Position numbers and translations under genes: made by a program
Shown: positions 24,850-34,654 of the stretch, one piece after another
Layout: each line of letters starts with the position of its first letter
Numbering within the stretch: position 1 is the first letter of the stretch
The notes under the pieces: generated by a model
Seen by the model: the letters and a program-made list of their open reading frames with translations, nothing else
Told to the model about the DNA's origin: nothing
Database searches by the model: none
Source of the DNA: JANLYC01 sp963815445
GTDB taxonomy: Bacteria > Actinomycetota > Actinomycetes > Propionibacteriales > Nocardioidaceae
NCBI GenBank assembly: GCA_963815445.1
Contig: CAWFGV010000005.1
Location: 620,001-684,000, forward strand
Length of the DNA stretch: 64,000 nt
Direction of reading: 5' to 3'

Positions 24850-27800
24850 TCACCCGCGCAGTCGCAGCCCACGCGGTGTCGCGTGGAAGCCGGCTGCCTC
24901 GAGCGCGGCCGACAGCGGTGAGCCGAGAATGTGCTCGCCATCGGCACGCTCGACCGTGAGCTTGCCCAGCGCCCCGTCCCGCACCGCCAGCGCCAGTGCG
25001 TCGACCGCAGGCTGGATCCGGAGGGGGTCGGTGGTGAACGTCAGCAGCGTGCGGCCACCGCGTTCGACGTACAGCGCCAGGGTGCCATCGACCAGGACGA
25101 CGATCGCGCCGGCCTTGCGTCCCGGACGGTGACCGGTGGTGGTGGTGTCGTCGGCGCGGTCCGGCCAGGGCAGGGCTGCACCGAAGGGGTTGGCCGGATC
25201 GGTGGCGGCGAGGACCAGAGCAGACCTCGTCGGCTGCCCGCTGCCGGCGGCGTCGGTGGTCATGGCCCGCAGCCGGTCGACGGCTCCGGTGATGCCGAAC
25301 TGTGCAGCACCGAGGCCGGCCACGAAGTACCCGCGCCGGCACCGCCCGGACTCCTCGAAGGCGGCCAGCACCTTGTAGACCCCCGCGAACCCGCCGGGCG
25401 TGCGTTCGCTGACGACAGCTCCGCGGGTGACGACTCCGTGCCGCTCGATCAGCGCCTCGGCGGTGGCGTGGGCGCGACGCGTCGGATCGGTCTCGCGGTC
25501 CGGCGTCCTCGACCAGCGACCAGCGACGGTCGGCGGTCCGGACCGGGTGGGCATCGCCGGCCGGCCGAGAGCGGCCCGGCTGATGCCGGAACGACCACCG
25601 ATCCGGCCACGTGGTACCGCACGGCGGGGTCGGTGGGCGCCTCGACCGCTGCTGAGCGCACGCAACGGCGCGATCGTGTCGTTGGTCAGGTAGCCGGCCC
25701 AGGTGAGGTCCCACAGTGCCGTCACCAGGGCGCCGTCGTCTGTGGCGCCCATGGCGTCAGAGAGCTGACGGAAGAAGTACCCGCCGCCGGCCGACAGCAC
25801 CTCGAGGATCTGGTCGTGCCGGTCCGTGCGGTCGACATCACCTGGGTCTGGGAGCGTGAGGTGAGCCGTGTCGGCCAGGTGCAGGCTGATCCAACCGTCG
25901 CTGCCCGGCAGGGCGCCCGCGCCCGCCCAGACCACCTCACCGGCAGACGTGAGCTCGTCGAGCATGGCCGGGTGGTAGTCGACGAGGCGGCTCCCGAGGA
26001 TGAACGGTTCGAGCGCGGAGGCCGGGACAGCGCAGCCTGCCAGCTGCTCGACCACGGTGAGCACCCCGTCGGGGCCCCGCAGCCTGCTGCCGACCCCCTG
26101 CCAGACCGGAAGGAACCGGCCGAGCACGGCGGGCTCGACCGGCTCGACCTCGCGTCGGGCGGCGGCCAGGGACCGACGACGCAGCCGGCGCAGCACCTCG
26201 GCGTCACACCACTCACTCCCGTGGCCCCCGGGCCGGAACTCACCCTCGGCCACCCGGCCGGCGGCGGCGAGCCGCTTGAGCGCGTCATGAGCGATGGCCT
26301 GGCCCAGGCCGAAACGGGTGGCGACGTCGGCTGTGGTGAACGGGCCGTGCGTGCGCGCGAACCGGGCCACCAGGTCTGCGAGCGGATCGGGAACGGGTTC
26401 GCTGAACGCGGCGGGGACACCCGGTGGCACCGGCATCCCCAGCGCATCGCGGAGACGGGCGACGTCCTCGACGGCAGCGACCAGGTCGATGCCGGCGATG
26501 CGGGCGGGCACTGCGCGTCGGGCCACCAGCAGGTCGTCGACCCAGCCGTCGAGCCCGGCTGGCTCGGCCACCCGCTCGCGGAGCTCGTCGCGGCTCAGTG
26601 GGCCGAGCACACGCAGCGCGTCGGCCACGCCCTCGAGGCCGCGGATCCTGCGCTCGGGAGTGCGCCACTGCACCTCGAGCGTGATCGCGTCGACCACGTC
26701 GGGATCGAGGAGGTCTCGCAGCTCGGTCCGGCCGAGCAGCTCGCCGAGCAGTGCCGGGTCGAGCGCGAGCGCGGCGGCCTTGCGCTCAGCCAGCGGCGAG
26801 TCCCCTTCGTAGACGAACGACGCGACATACCCGAACAGCAGTGAGCGCGCGAAGGCGCTCGGCGTCTGGGTCTCGACCTCGACGACGCGGATCCTGCGTG
26901 CCTCGATGTCGCGCATGAGCTGCACGAGCGCTGGTACGTCGTAGACGTCCTGCAGGCATTCGCGCACCGCTTCGAGGACGATCGGGAACGAGCCGTACTT
27001 GCTGGCCACCGAGAGCAAGGCGGCCGAGCGCTGGCGTTGCTGCCACAACGGCGACCTGCGGCCGGGGTCGCGGCGCGGCAGGAGCAGAGCGCGCGCGGCA
27101 CACTCACGGAAGCGGGAGGCGAACAGGGCCGATCCGCCGACCTCGGTCGTCACCAGGTCGTCGATCTCGTCGGGCTCGAACAGGGCGAGCGCAGCGCCCG
27201 GCGGCTCGGCGTCGGTCTCGGGGATGCGGATGACGATCCCGTCGTCGCCGGCCATCGCCTGGGCGTCGATGCCGAAGCGCTCGCGCAGCCGCGCGCCGAT
27301 CGCCAGGGCCCACGGACCGTGCACGGCGGCGCCGTAGGGGGAGTGGATGATCAGCCGCCAGTCGCCGAGCTCGTCGCGGCAACGCTCGACAAGCAGCTGG
27401 CGGTCGTGAGGGACGTATCCGGTGTCGGCGCGCTGCTCGGCCAGGAACGCGACCAGGTTGGTGGCCGCGAACGTGTTGAGGCCGGCGGTGGTCACACGCT
27501 CGACACCGGCTTCGGTGGACAGTGCGGAGACCTCGCGGACGAACGCGCCCACCGCGGCACCGAGCTCGGCCGGTCGACCCAGCGAGTCGCCCTTCCAGAA
27601 GGGGAGCCGCCCCGGCTGGCCAGGGGCCGGCGAGACGAGCACCCGGTCGTGGGTGATGTCTTCGATCCGCCAGCTCGACGCGCCCAGGGCGAACACGTCG
27701 CCGACGCGGGACTCGTAGACCATCTCCTCGTCGAGCTCGCCGACGCGGGTGCCCCCTGCGGAGGACCCGCCGGCCGAGGCAGAGCCGACGAGGAAGACGC

Positions 27801-29451
27801 CGAACAGGCCACGGTCGGGAATCGTGCCCCCGGACGTCACGGCCAGCCGCAACGCGCCAGGGCGTCCGACGATCGTGTTGGCCACGCGGTCCCACACCAG
27901 CCGCGGCCGGAGCTCGGCGAACTCGTCGGACGGGTAGCGGCCGGACAGCAGGTCGAGCGTCGCGTCGAAGGCCGACCGGGGCAGCGTGGCGAAGGAGGCC
28001 GCACGGCGTACGACGGCGTAGAGCTCGTCGGTGTCCCAGGTGTCGACCGCGACGCAGGCCACGATCTGCTGCGCGAGGACGTCGAGCGGGTTGGCGGGGA
28101 CCTTGAGCGCCTCGATCTGGCCGACGCGCATCCGCTCGACCGTCACCGCCGTCTGGACCAGGTCGGCCCGGTGCTTGGGGAACAGCACCCCACGCGAGAT
28201 CTCGCCGACCTGGTGCCCGGCCCGTCCGACGCGCTGCAGGCCACTGGCCACGGACGGTGGGGACTCGACCTGCACGACCAGGTCGACGGCGCCCATGTCG
28301 ATGCCGAGCTCCAGGCTCGACGTGGCCACGACGCACGGCAGCCGTCCGGCCTTGAGGTCCTCCTCGATGAGCGCCCGCTGCTCCTTGCTCACCGAGCCGT
28401 GGTGAGCCCTCGCCAGGACTTCGGGTACGCCATGTGACGCACCGCTCTGCGCCATGATCTGGGCGGGCTGTCCCGCCGCGGGGACCTCTTCGCCGAGGCG
28501 CTCGAGGGCGATCTCGTTGAGCCGTGCGGTGAGCCGTTCGGCCAGCCGCCGCGAGTTGGCGAACACGATCGTGGAGCGCTGCTGCTGGACGAGGTCGACG
28601 ATGTGCTCCTCGACGTGCGGCCAGATCGATGACCGCGGTGCGCTGCCGGCGGCCGGCCCCTCGAGGTCGTCGCTGACTTGTCCGAGTTCGGTCATGTCCT
28701 CGACGGGAACGATGACCTCGAGGTCCCACTGCTTCGTCGAGACCGGCGCGACCACCTCGACGGCGTGGGCACCGCCCAGGAACCTCGCGACCTCGTCGAT
28801 CGGTCGAACGGTCGCCGACAGCCCGATGCGTTGCGCCGGCTGGGCGAGGAGCTCGTCGAGTCGCTCGAGCGACAGCGCGAGATGGGCCCCGCGTTTGGTG
28901 CCGGCCACGGCGTGCACCTCGTCGACGATCACGGTGTCGACCCCTCGCAACGACTCGCGGGCCCGTGAGGTGAGCATCAGGAACAGCGACTCGGGTGTGG
29001 TGATCATGACGTCGGGTGGGGCCGTGGCGAATCGACGACGGTCGGCCGCCGACGTGTCGCCCGAGCGGATGCCCACCCGGAGCTCGGGCAGCTCGGTGCC
29101 GAGCCGTGCCGCGGTCTGGCGCATCCCGGCCAGTGGCGTGCGCAGGTTGCGCTCCACGTCGACCGCCAGCGCCTTGAGCGGACTGACGTAGAGGACACGG
29201 CAGCGGTGCAGCTTGTCGTCGGGCGGCGGCGCGGTCGAGAGACGGTCGAGTGCCCACAGAAAGGCGGCGAGCGTCTTGCCGGAGCCGGTGGGGGCCACGA
29301 CCAGCGCGTTGCGACCGGCCGCGATGGTGCGCCAGGCACCGCTCTGCGCCGGCGTCGGCTCGGCGAACGCGTCGGCGAACCACGTGCGAGCCACGGCCGA
29401 GAACCCGGCCAGGCCGTCTCGGCTGTCTCTGGTCGATCCCACGGTCCCCAT
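24850..29451 (-). CDS. lhr: Lhr-type ATP-dependent DNA helicase
   Basis: A very large SF2 helicase, 1533 residues from ATG 29451 (an ATG at 29493 would add 14, a GTG at 29442 would remove 3). Walker A is VVAPTGSGKTLAAFLWALD near residue 55, the DEVH box is TVIVDEVHAV, motif III is GLSATVRP and motif VI lies in QRVGRAGHQVG. Lhr-core winged-helix and beta domains follow. A long C-terminal region ends in the HILGSPLSAALEAAGFHATP signature of full-length actinobacterial Lhr. Lhr translocates 3' to 5' on single-stranded DNA and unwinds RNA:DNA hybrids. Mycobacterial Lhr is DNA-damage inducible; I see no clear SOS box upstream here. Confidence 0.93.
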   Translation of the reverse strand: MGTVGSTRDSRDGLAGFSAVARTWFADAFAEPTPAQSGAWRTIAAGRNALVVAPTGSGKTLAAFLWALDRLSTAPPPDDKLHRCRVLYVSPLKALAVDVERNLRTPLAGMRQTAARLGTELPELRVGIRSGDTSAADRRRFATAPPDVMITTPESLFLMLTSRARESLRGVDTVIVDEVHAVAGTKRGAHLALSLERLDELLAQPAQRIGLSATVRPIDEVARFLGGAHAVEVVAPVSTKQWDLEVIVPVEDMTELGQVSDDLEGPAAGSAPRSSIWPHVEEHIVDLVQQQRSTIVFANSRRLAERLTARLNEIALERLGEEVPAAGQPAQIMAQSGASHGVPEVLARAHHGSVSKEQRALIEEDLKAGRLPCVVATSSLELGIDMGAVDLVVQVESPPSVASGLQRVGRAGHQVGEISRGVLFPKHRADLVQTAVTVERMRVGQIEALKVPANPLDVLAQQIVACVAVDTWDTDELYAVVRRAASFATLPRSAFDATLDLLSGRYPSDEFAELRPRLVWDRVANTIVGRPGALRLAVTSGGTIPDRGLFGVFLVGSASAGGSSAGGTRVGELDEEMVYESRVGDVFALGASSWRIEDITHDRVLVSPAPGQPGRLPFWKGDSLGRPAELGAAVGAFVREVSALSTEAGVERVTTAGLNTFAATNLVAFLAEQRADTGYVPHDRQLLVERCRDELGDWRLIIHSPYGAAVHGPWALAIGARLRERFGIDAQAMAGDDGIVIRIPETDAEPPGAALALFEPDEIDDLVTTEVGGSALFASRFRECAARALLLPRRDPGRRSPLWQQRQRSAALLSVASKYGSFPIVLEAVRECLQDVYDVPALVQLMRDIEARRIRVVEVETQTPSAFARSLLFGYVASFVYEGDSPLAERKAAALALDPALLGELLGRTELRDLLDPDVVDAITLEVQWRTPERRIRGLEGVADALRVLGPLSRDELRERVAEPAGLDGWVDDLLVARRAVPARIAGIDLVAAVEDVARLRDALGMPVPPGVPAAFSEPVPDPLADLVARFARTHGPFTTADVATRFGLGQAIAHDALKRLAAAGRVAEGEFRPGGHGSEWCDAEVLRRLRRRSLAAARREVEPVEPAVLGRFLPVWQGVGSRLRGPDGVLTVVEQLAGCAVPASALEPFILGSRLVDYHPAMLDELTSAGEVVWAGAGALPGSDGWISLHLADTAHLTLPDPGDVDRTDRHDQILEVLSAGGGYFFRQLSDAMGATDDGALVTALWDLTWAGYLTNDTIAPLRALSSGRGAHRPRRAVPRGRIGGRSGISRAALGRPAMPTRSGPPTVAGRWSRTPDRETDPTRRAHATAEALIERHGVVTRGAVVSERTPGGFAGVYKVLAAFEESGRCRRGYFVAGLGAAQFGITGAVDRLRAMTTDAAGSGQPTRSALVLAATDPANPFGAALPWPDRADDTTTTGHRPGRKAGAIVVLVDGTLALYVERGGRTLLTFTTDPLRIQPAVDALALAVRDGALGKLTVERADGEHILGSPLSAALEAAGFHATPRGLRLRG

Positions 29452-29594
29452 CCTGCCTGAGTGCGCCGACAGGCTGGAGTTCCGGCCGTCCACCCGACCC
29501 GGCGGGCGCGGCGCGTACCGTCGCAGGGCGCTGGTTCGCGTGGTAGCGGCGACGTGGATTGCGCCGTACGGGAGGCAAATGTCAGCATCGGCGC

Positions 29595-30224
29595 ATGGAC
29601 GAACCCTGGACCCTCGACGACGCGGTCATGTATGGCGGACGGCTGCTCCGCGGCAAGCAGGTCAGCCTGCGTGAGTCCCGGGAGGAGGACTTCGCGGACC
29701 TGGTGCGCTGGTGGACGGACCCCGCCGTCTCGATCTTTCAGACGAACTACATCCGCCCGACCCCAGCCGCCACCGTGTCGGACCTGATGCGTTCCTGGGG
29801 CTCGAACGTCGGTGCCGACGCCGGCTTCACCATCGTGGAGACGGCGACGGACGGCGATGAGTCCGCCGGAGCCGGGGCGGGACGGGTGCTGGGTCAGGTG
29901 AGCCTGTTCGGCGTGACCAAGAACCGCGGTGCCACGCTCGGGATCGTCATCGGCAGGGAGTTCTGGGGTCGGGGGCTCGGGACCGAGGCGGTACGGCTGA
30001 TCACCGGTTACGGGTTCGCCGAGATGGGCCTGCACCGCATCCAGCTCGGGGTGTATGCCTACAACCAGCGGGCCATCCGCTCGTACCGCTCTGCCGGGTT
30101 CCGCGAGGAGGGCCGTCGACGCGAGGTGGCTTTCCACGGCGACCGTTGGCACGACGAGGTGCTGATGGCCGTGTTGGCCGACGACTGGAGGGCCGCAGAC
30201 GGGACGATCGGCCCTGCACACTGA
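29595..30224 (+). CDS. GNAT acetyltransferase, RimJ/RimL type
   Basis: A 209-residue single-domain acetyltransferase starting at ATG 29595; upstream in-frame codons add only basic shadow sequence. The acetyl-CoA-binding loop is REFWGRGLGTEAVRLITGY. The RimL-like end, LHRIQLGVYAYNQRAIRSYR then SAGFREEGRRREVAFHGDRW, is clear. Such enzymes acetylate protein N-termini, amino acids or small amines. Nothing identifies the substrate. The gene is divergent from lhr across about 140 bases. Confidence 0.82.
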   Translation: MDEPWTLDDAVMYGGRLLRGKQVSLRESREEDFADLVRWWTDPAVSIFQTNYIRPTPAATVSDLMRSWGSNVGADAGFTIVETATDGDESAGAGAGRVLGQVSLFGVTKNRGATLGIVIGREFWGRGLGTEAVRLITGYGFAEMGLHRIQLGVYAYNQRAIRSYRSAGFREEGRRREVAFHGDRWHDEVLMAVLADDWRAADGTIGPAH

Positions 30225-30312
30225 GTGACGGTTCATGGTCGTATCAGTGAAGTCAATCCGCGCGACGGCAGCTGTCGTGCCAGTCTCCCGTGAGACCTAC
30301 TAGGAGGAACTG

Positions 30313-32007
30313 GTGACCGAAGGAAACCTCGAGATCGCGCGCGCGGCCGCGCTCAAGCCGATCGAGGACATCGCGAACGAGATGGGGCTCGGCAGTCATC
30401 TGCTCGAGCCGTACGGACGCGACGTGATGAAGGTGAGCACCGATGCGATCGCTGAGCTGGCGGACCGACCGAGGGCGAAGTACGTCGTCGTCACGGCTGT
30501 CACACCGACACCGCTGGGCGAGGGCAAGACGACCACGACGGTCGGGCTGGCTCAGGGGATGCGCCACATCGGGACGGATGCCGTCGTCACGATCCGGCAG
30601 GCCTCGATGGGGCCGGCGCTGGGGATCAAGGGCGGTGCTGCCGGTGGGGGCTACAGCCAGGTCGTGCCGATGGAGAAGCTCAACCTCCACCTCACCGGCG
30701 ACATGCACGCGGTCACGGCGGCACACAACCTGCTCAGCGCCATGCTCGACGACCACTTGTTCCGCGGCAACGCGCTCGGGATCGACGTACCGAGCATCAC
30801 CTGGCGGCGGGTGCTCGACGTCAACGACCGCTCGCTGCGCAACGTGATCGTCGGTCTGGGCGCGCGCGGTGACGGCGTACCGCGGCAGACCGGATTCGAC
30901 ATCACCGCAGCATCGGAGGTGATGGCGGCACTGTCCCTCACCACGTCGTTGCGCGACCTCAGGGAGCGCCTCGGCCGCATCGTCGTCGGCTACACGCGCG
31001 ACGGCGAGCCCGTCACGGCCGAGCAGCTCAAGGCGGCCGGGGCCATGACCGTGGTGTTGCGCGAGGCCCTCAAGCCGAACCTGGTCCAGACGATCGAGAA
31101 CACACCGGCGTTCGTCCACTGCGGCCCGTTCGGCAACATCGCCACCGGCAACTCGTCGGTGATCGCGGACCTGATCGCGCTGCGCTCGGGCGACATGGTC
31201 ATCACCGAGGCGGGCTTCGGCGCGGACATGGGTGCCGAGCGGTTCTTCAACATCAAGTGCCGGGTGTCCGGCGAAGCACCGGACGCGGCGGTCGTGGTCG
31301 CTACCGTGCGCGCGCTGAAGGCGCACTCCGGCCACTACCGCATCGTCGCTGGACGTCCCCTCCCCGAGGAGCTCCTGGCTGAGAACCCCGACGACGTGCG
31401 GACGGGTTTCGCCAACCTGGCCAAGCAGATCGCGAACGTCCGCCTGCACGGCGTCACGCCTGTCGTGGCGATCAACGCGTTCCCGACCGACCACGAGAGC
31501 GAGTACGCCGTGATCCGTGAGCTGACGGCCGAGCTCGGCGTCCGGTGCGCGGTCTCGACGCACTTCTCCGACGGTGGGCAGGGAGCCGTCGAGCTCGCCG
31601 AGGCGGTCAGGGCTGCCGCTGATGAGCCCAGCGAGTTCCGGCTCCTCTATCCCGATGAGGCGACGCTGCGCGACAAGATCACGACGATCGCGACCCAGGT
31701 GTACGGCGCCGACGGCGTGGACTTCTCGACGGTCGCCTCCCGCCAGCTCGACACCTACGAGGCGGCGGGCTTCGGACGGCTGCCGATCTGCCTGGCCAAG
31801 ACGCACCTCTCGTTGTCGGCGGATCCCAAGCTCAAGGGTGCGCCGACCGGATGGCGACTGCCGGTCCGCGAGGTTCGCGCGTCGGTCGGAGCCGGTTTCG
31901 TCTATCCGATCTGCGGCGACATGCGGACGATGCCCGGTCTCGGGTCCGACCCGGCAGCCGCACGTATCGACCTCGACGGCGACGAGCAGACGGTGGGTCT
32001 GTTCTGA
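30313..32007 (+). CDS. fhs: Formate--tetrahydrofolate ligase
   Basis: A 564-residue enzyme producing 10-formyl-tetrahydrofolate from formate, ATP and THF. It starts at GTG 30313 behind a strong TAGGAGGAACTG. The ATP loop is TPTPLGEGKTTTTVGLAQ near residue 65, and the family sequences QASMGPALGIKGGAAGGGYS and DVPSITWRRVLDVNDRSLRN are present. The end GDMRTMPGLGSDPAAARIDL is typical. The stop overlaps the predicted start of the cyclodeaminase gene, giving a coupled pair for folate one-carbon metabolism. Confidence 0.95.
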   Translation: MTEGNLEIARAAALKPIEDIANEMGLGSHLLEPYGRDVMKVSTDAIAELADRPRAKYVVVTAVTPTPLGEGKTTTTVGLAQGMRHIGTDAVVTIRQASMGPALGIKGGAAGGGYSQVVPMEKLNLHLTGDMHAVTAAHNLLSAMLDDHLFRGNALGIDVPSITWRRVLDVNDRSLRNVIVGLGARGDGVPRQTGFDITAASEVMAALSLTTSLRDLRERLGRIVVGYTRDGEPVTAEQLKAAGAMTVVLREALKPNLVQTIENTPAFVHCGPFGNIATGNSSVIADLIALRSGDMVITEAGFGADMGAERFFNIKCRVSGEAPDAAVVVATVRALKAHSGHYRIVAGRPLPEELLAENPDDVRTGFANLAKQIANVRLHGVTPVVAINAFPTDHESEYAVIRELTAELGVRCAVSTHFSDGGQGAVELAEAVRAAADEPSEFRLLYPDEATLRDKITTIATQVYGADGVDFSTVASRQLDTYEAAGFGRLPICLAKTHLSLSADPKLKGAPTGWRLPVREVRASVGAGFVYPICGDMRTMPGLGSDPAAARIDLDGDEQTVGLF

Positions 32008-32576
32008 CACCGTCCGACGACTCCGCCGAGCCACGTGGGCGGTCGTACGCGGACCGGTCCGTCGCCGAGGTCCTGCATGCGCTCGCCCAGCGCACGGCAG
32101 CACCCGGTGGCGGGGCGGCAGCGGCGTTGACCGTCGCCATGTCGGCCGGGCTGGCGGGGATGGCGGCGCGCTACTCCGTCGGCATCATCGACGATGCGCA
32201 GCAGCTGGCGGACCGGGCCGATGACTGCCGCGCATCGGCTGCCCAGCTCGCTGACGACGACGGACTGGCGTACGCGCAGGTGCTGGCGGCCCGAGACGAG
32301 ACGAGCCGGTCGGCCGCGCTGCGTGGCGCCGCCGAGGTCGCGTTGGCCATTGCCGAGACGGGCGCAGAGACTGCCCACGTTGCCGCGCGGCTTGCGGTCG
32401 ACGGGAAGGCGTCGGTCCGGGGCGACGCCGGCACCGGCGCGGTGCTGGCCACGGCGGCGACCCGGGCAGCCGTCGACCTGGTCCGGATGGACGCCGCCGA
32501 CGGCGACGACGACCTGCTCGGACGGGCGCTACGCGCGCTCGAGCACGCGGACTCCGCTGGTCAGGGCAGCGGGTAG
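32004..32576 (+). CDS. Cyclodeaminase/cyclohydrolase family protein
   Basis: About 190 residues matching the FTCD C-terminal/formiminotetrahydrofolate cyclodeaminase family. Motifs are SVAEVLHALAQRTAAPGGGA, then AAALTVAMSAGLAGMAARYS, with a helical body ending in RALRALEHAD. These enzymes process formimino- or methenyl-THF, which fits the coupling to fhs. No in-frame ATG or GTG lies between the fhs stop and the conserved domain. The likely start is CTG 32004, overlapping the fhs stop as CTGA; the nearest upstream ATG (31851) would overlap fhs by 157 bases. The 3' end overlaps the convergent beta-propeller gene by 16 bases. Confidence 0.75.
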   Translation: MTPSDDSAEPRGRSYADRSVAEVLHALAQRTAAPGGGAAAALTVAMSAGLAGMAARYSVGIIDDAQQLADRADDCRASAAQLADDDGLAYAQVLAARDETSRSAALRGAAEVALAIAETGAETAHVAARLAVDGKASVRGDAGTGAVLATAATRAAVDLVRMDAADGDDDLLGRALRALEHADSAGQGSG

Positions 32577-33829
32577 GTCTGCCAGGTGGCGCCGCTGTCG
32601 GTCGTTCGCAGGATGCCGCCGTCGTACGTGCGGAGATAGCCCGTCGTCGGGTTCGTGAAGCCGATGGGGAGGAAGTCACCCCGGTCGGCCAGCACGTGCT
32701 CGGGCGGGTTGCCGACGGTGACGAGGCTGATGCCGGGCGCTCCGGTGTCGATGACCACCGCGGTCGTGTCGTCGCGGCCCAGCACGAATCCACCGGGTGA
32801 GAACGATCCGGGCACGTGGTCGTTCCAGGTGGTGCCGGCGTTCGTCGTCACCCACGCCGCGGCCGTCTTGCCCGAGCACAGTGTCCACAAGGCGTTCGCG
32901 CTGGTGGAGACGCTCGACGGCCAGTCGCCCAGCTTGCACGGGGAGCTCTGGTTCCACGAGGCGCCCTGGTCGGTGCTGGTGTTGATCTGGTTGTCATCGC
33001 TCACCTGCGACGGGCTGCCCAGGACGGCCACGAGACCGGACGACACGGCGATCGCGCTGACCAAACGCAGCCGGGACCCCATGTCGACCTTCTCCCACGC
33101 GTCGTGGTCAACGGGAGAGCGCACGATGGTCGCGGTCCCGCTCGGGTCGTCATAGACGCTCGCATAGACATAGCTCGCCGACGACTCCAGCGTCGTGACG
33201 ATCCCCTTGGCGGGAAGCGTCGGCTTGGTCCAGCTCGCTCCGCCGTCGTGCGTCGACCGCAGCGCGCCGCCGAACACCCAGCCGTTGGTTCCGTCGCCCG
33301 CGAACCGCACGCCGTACACGGTGTCCTCGGTCGGGTCAGGGAACGAGGGCGCCACGTCCAGCGGGGCGGTGTGCTGCCAGGTCTGCCCTCCGTCGGACGT
33401 CTTGTCGACCTCGGCGCACGGGGCACGGCAGCCGTCACGGCCGGTGGTGAGCAGGACGTACTGGTGCTCGGTATCGGTGGCGGACAGGGACAGCGCCTTG
33501 CCGCGAGCGCCGGTCGATGTCTGCTGGGCGGTGGGCGCGGACTCGGTCGACGGGAGCGACGTCGTGACGGTCGTGGGGCCGCTGTCGGCCGCGGGCGTCG
33601 ACGACGCGTCGAACACGCCGGTCGACGTGACGGCGTACCCACCGCCGCCGATGACGGCGAGGGTCGCGAGCACACCGGCCGCGACGTGCCGGCGGCGACG
33701 GCCGCGGGCGCCTCGGTGCACGTCGGTGAGGAACGTGTCGACGTCGAGGTCCGGGCGACCGTCACGAAGCGTACGACGCAGCCGTCCTTCGAGATCGTCC
33801 GGCGGACGGGGATCGTTCGGGGTTGTCAT
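32561..33829 (-). CDS. Membrane-anchored BNR/YCF48-like beta-propeller protein
   Basis: A 422-residue protein. The first 45 residues are cytoplasmic, charged and helical (DDLEGRLRRTLRDGRPDLDV). Basic residues (RGRRRRH) precede a single membrane helix at about 47-67. A Ser/Thr/Pro-rich linker follows. The outer part carries repeated sialidase-type Asp-box sequences (KTSDGGQTWQHT, RSTHDGGASWTKP, TTNAGTTWNDH, RTTDSGATWQTY), predicting a beta-propeller. It lies 18 bases downstream of a SigE-family sigma gene. By position and topology it may act as that sigma factor's anti-sigma or sensor partner. That role is inferred; no glycosidase activity is implied. Confidence 0.8.
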   Translation of the reverse strand: MTTPNDPRPPDDLEGRLRRTLRDGRPDLDVDTFLTDVHRGARGRRRRHVAAGVLATLAVIGGGGYAVTSTGVFDASSTPAADSGPTTVTTSLPSTESAPTAQQTSTGARGKALSLSATDTEHQYVLLTTGRDGCRAPCAEVDKTSDGGQTWQHTAPLDVAPSFPDPTEDTVYGVRFAGDGTNGWVFGGALRSTHDGGASWTKPTLPAKGIVTTLESSASYVYASVYDDPSGTATIVRSPVDHDAWEKVDMGSRLRLVSAIAVSSGLVAVLGSPSQVSDDNQINTSTDQGASWNQSSPCKLGDWPSSVSTSANALWTLCSGKTAAAWVTTNAGTTWNDHVPGSFSPGGFVLGRDDTTAVVIDTGAPGISLVTVGNPPEHVLADRGDFLPIGFTNPTTGYLRTYDGGILRTTDSGATWQTYPLP

Positions 33830-33847
33830 GTGTCTCCCTCCCTGCCG

Positions 33848-34324
33848 TCAGACGTCCTGCGGCACGAGCCGCCGCAGCTTGTCGAGTGCCTTGGAGGCCT
33901 GGCTCTTGACCGTGCCGACGGAGCAGCCCAGCGTGCGGGCTATGTCGGCTTCGGACATGTCGTCGTAGTAGCGCAGCGCGATCACCGCGCGCTGCTTGGT
34001 CGGCAGCTGGCGGATCGCCTGCCACAGGTCGGAGTCGAAGTGCCGGTCCTCGGTGCCGCTCTCGATGATCACGTCGGTGGGACGCTCGCGCCCGAACTTG
34101 CGCCAGATGCTGATGTTGCGGTTGACCATGATCCGGCGGACATAGCCCTCGGGCTCGTCCCGAGACTCCAGCCGCCCCCAGGACAGCAACGTGCGCTCGA
34201 GCGCATCCTGGACCAGGTCGGCAGCCGCCTCGGGCGACCCCGTCAGCGCGCGGCCGAAGCGGAGGAGCTCCGGCAACCGGGCGCGCACGAAGGCGTCGAA
34301 CGCCTCGCGCTCGTCCTCACGCAC
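33848..34324 (-). CDS. SigE-family RNA polymerase sigma factor
   Basis: A sigma factor of about 158 residues of the actinobacterial SigE family. Region 2 is FVRARLPELLRFGRALTGSP, then DLVQDALERTLLSWGRL and VRRIMVNRNISIWRK. Region 4 is LPTKQRAVIALRYYDDMSEA, then DIARTLGCSVGTVKSQASKA. The GTG at 34324 is chosen because the family usually begins about 5-10 residues before FVRAR and a GGGGGCAGGGCAG stretch precedes it. The frame stays open to an ATG at 34561, with M at 34453 and 34435 as other options. It pairs with the beta-propeller gene. Such pairs are common in this group of actinobacteria. Confidence 0.85.
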   Translation of the reverse strand: MREDEREAFDAFVRARLPELLRFGRALTGSPEAAADLVQDALERTLLSWGRLESRDEPEGYVRRIMVNRNISIWRKFGRERPTDVIIESGTEDRHFDSDLWQAIRQLPTKQRAVIALRYYDDMSEADIARTLGCSVGTVKSQASKALDKLRRLVPQDV

Positions 34325-34654
34325 CTGCCCTGCCCCCGTTCGCTGCCCGTCGTACGGCACCGTCGGTACAGGCCAGCTCTCGGCCGGTGGGCGGGTCGCC
34401 GCCGGGCCGAGCGTCAAGGTCGTGATCGTGGTCATCGTGACCCGAGGACGCATCGCGGTGCTTCCTGGTTGCCCCGACCCGGAACTTTTCGGCATCCGAC
34501 GCCTGGCTGTCAGTCGGGCTTCGCGTCGACCGGGAGGTTCCGGAACGGTTGCGCCGTCCATCCTGTCATCTCAGCGGTCAGCCACGGGGACCCGCGCCGC
34601 CTCCCGCGGAATCGGGTTGGGAAGCGTCGGAGGCCGGGCCTAGGCTCGTCACTC
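34325..34654. other. Divergent promoter region between SigE-family and ABC genes
   Basis: About 330 bases, part of which could code for an N-terminal extension of the sigma factor if an upstream start is used. The amino-acid sequence of that extension is not conserved-looking. The region must hold the promoters of two divergent units. I see no clear palindrome or consensus -35/-10 pair. Confidence 0.35.

Noticed and set aside
27104..29578. An 824-codon frame inside the lhr gene
   Set aside because: It lies in lhr's strand in a different frame and its translation is a low-complexity Arg/Gly/Pro sequence, a typical shadow of a high-GC gene.
32816..34654. Long open frame leading into the ABC ATPase on the plus strand
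   Set aside because: It is antisense to the beta-propeller and SigE genes and has no protein-like sequence; the ATPase begins at 34655.
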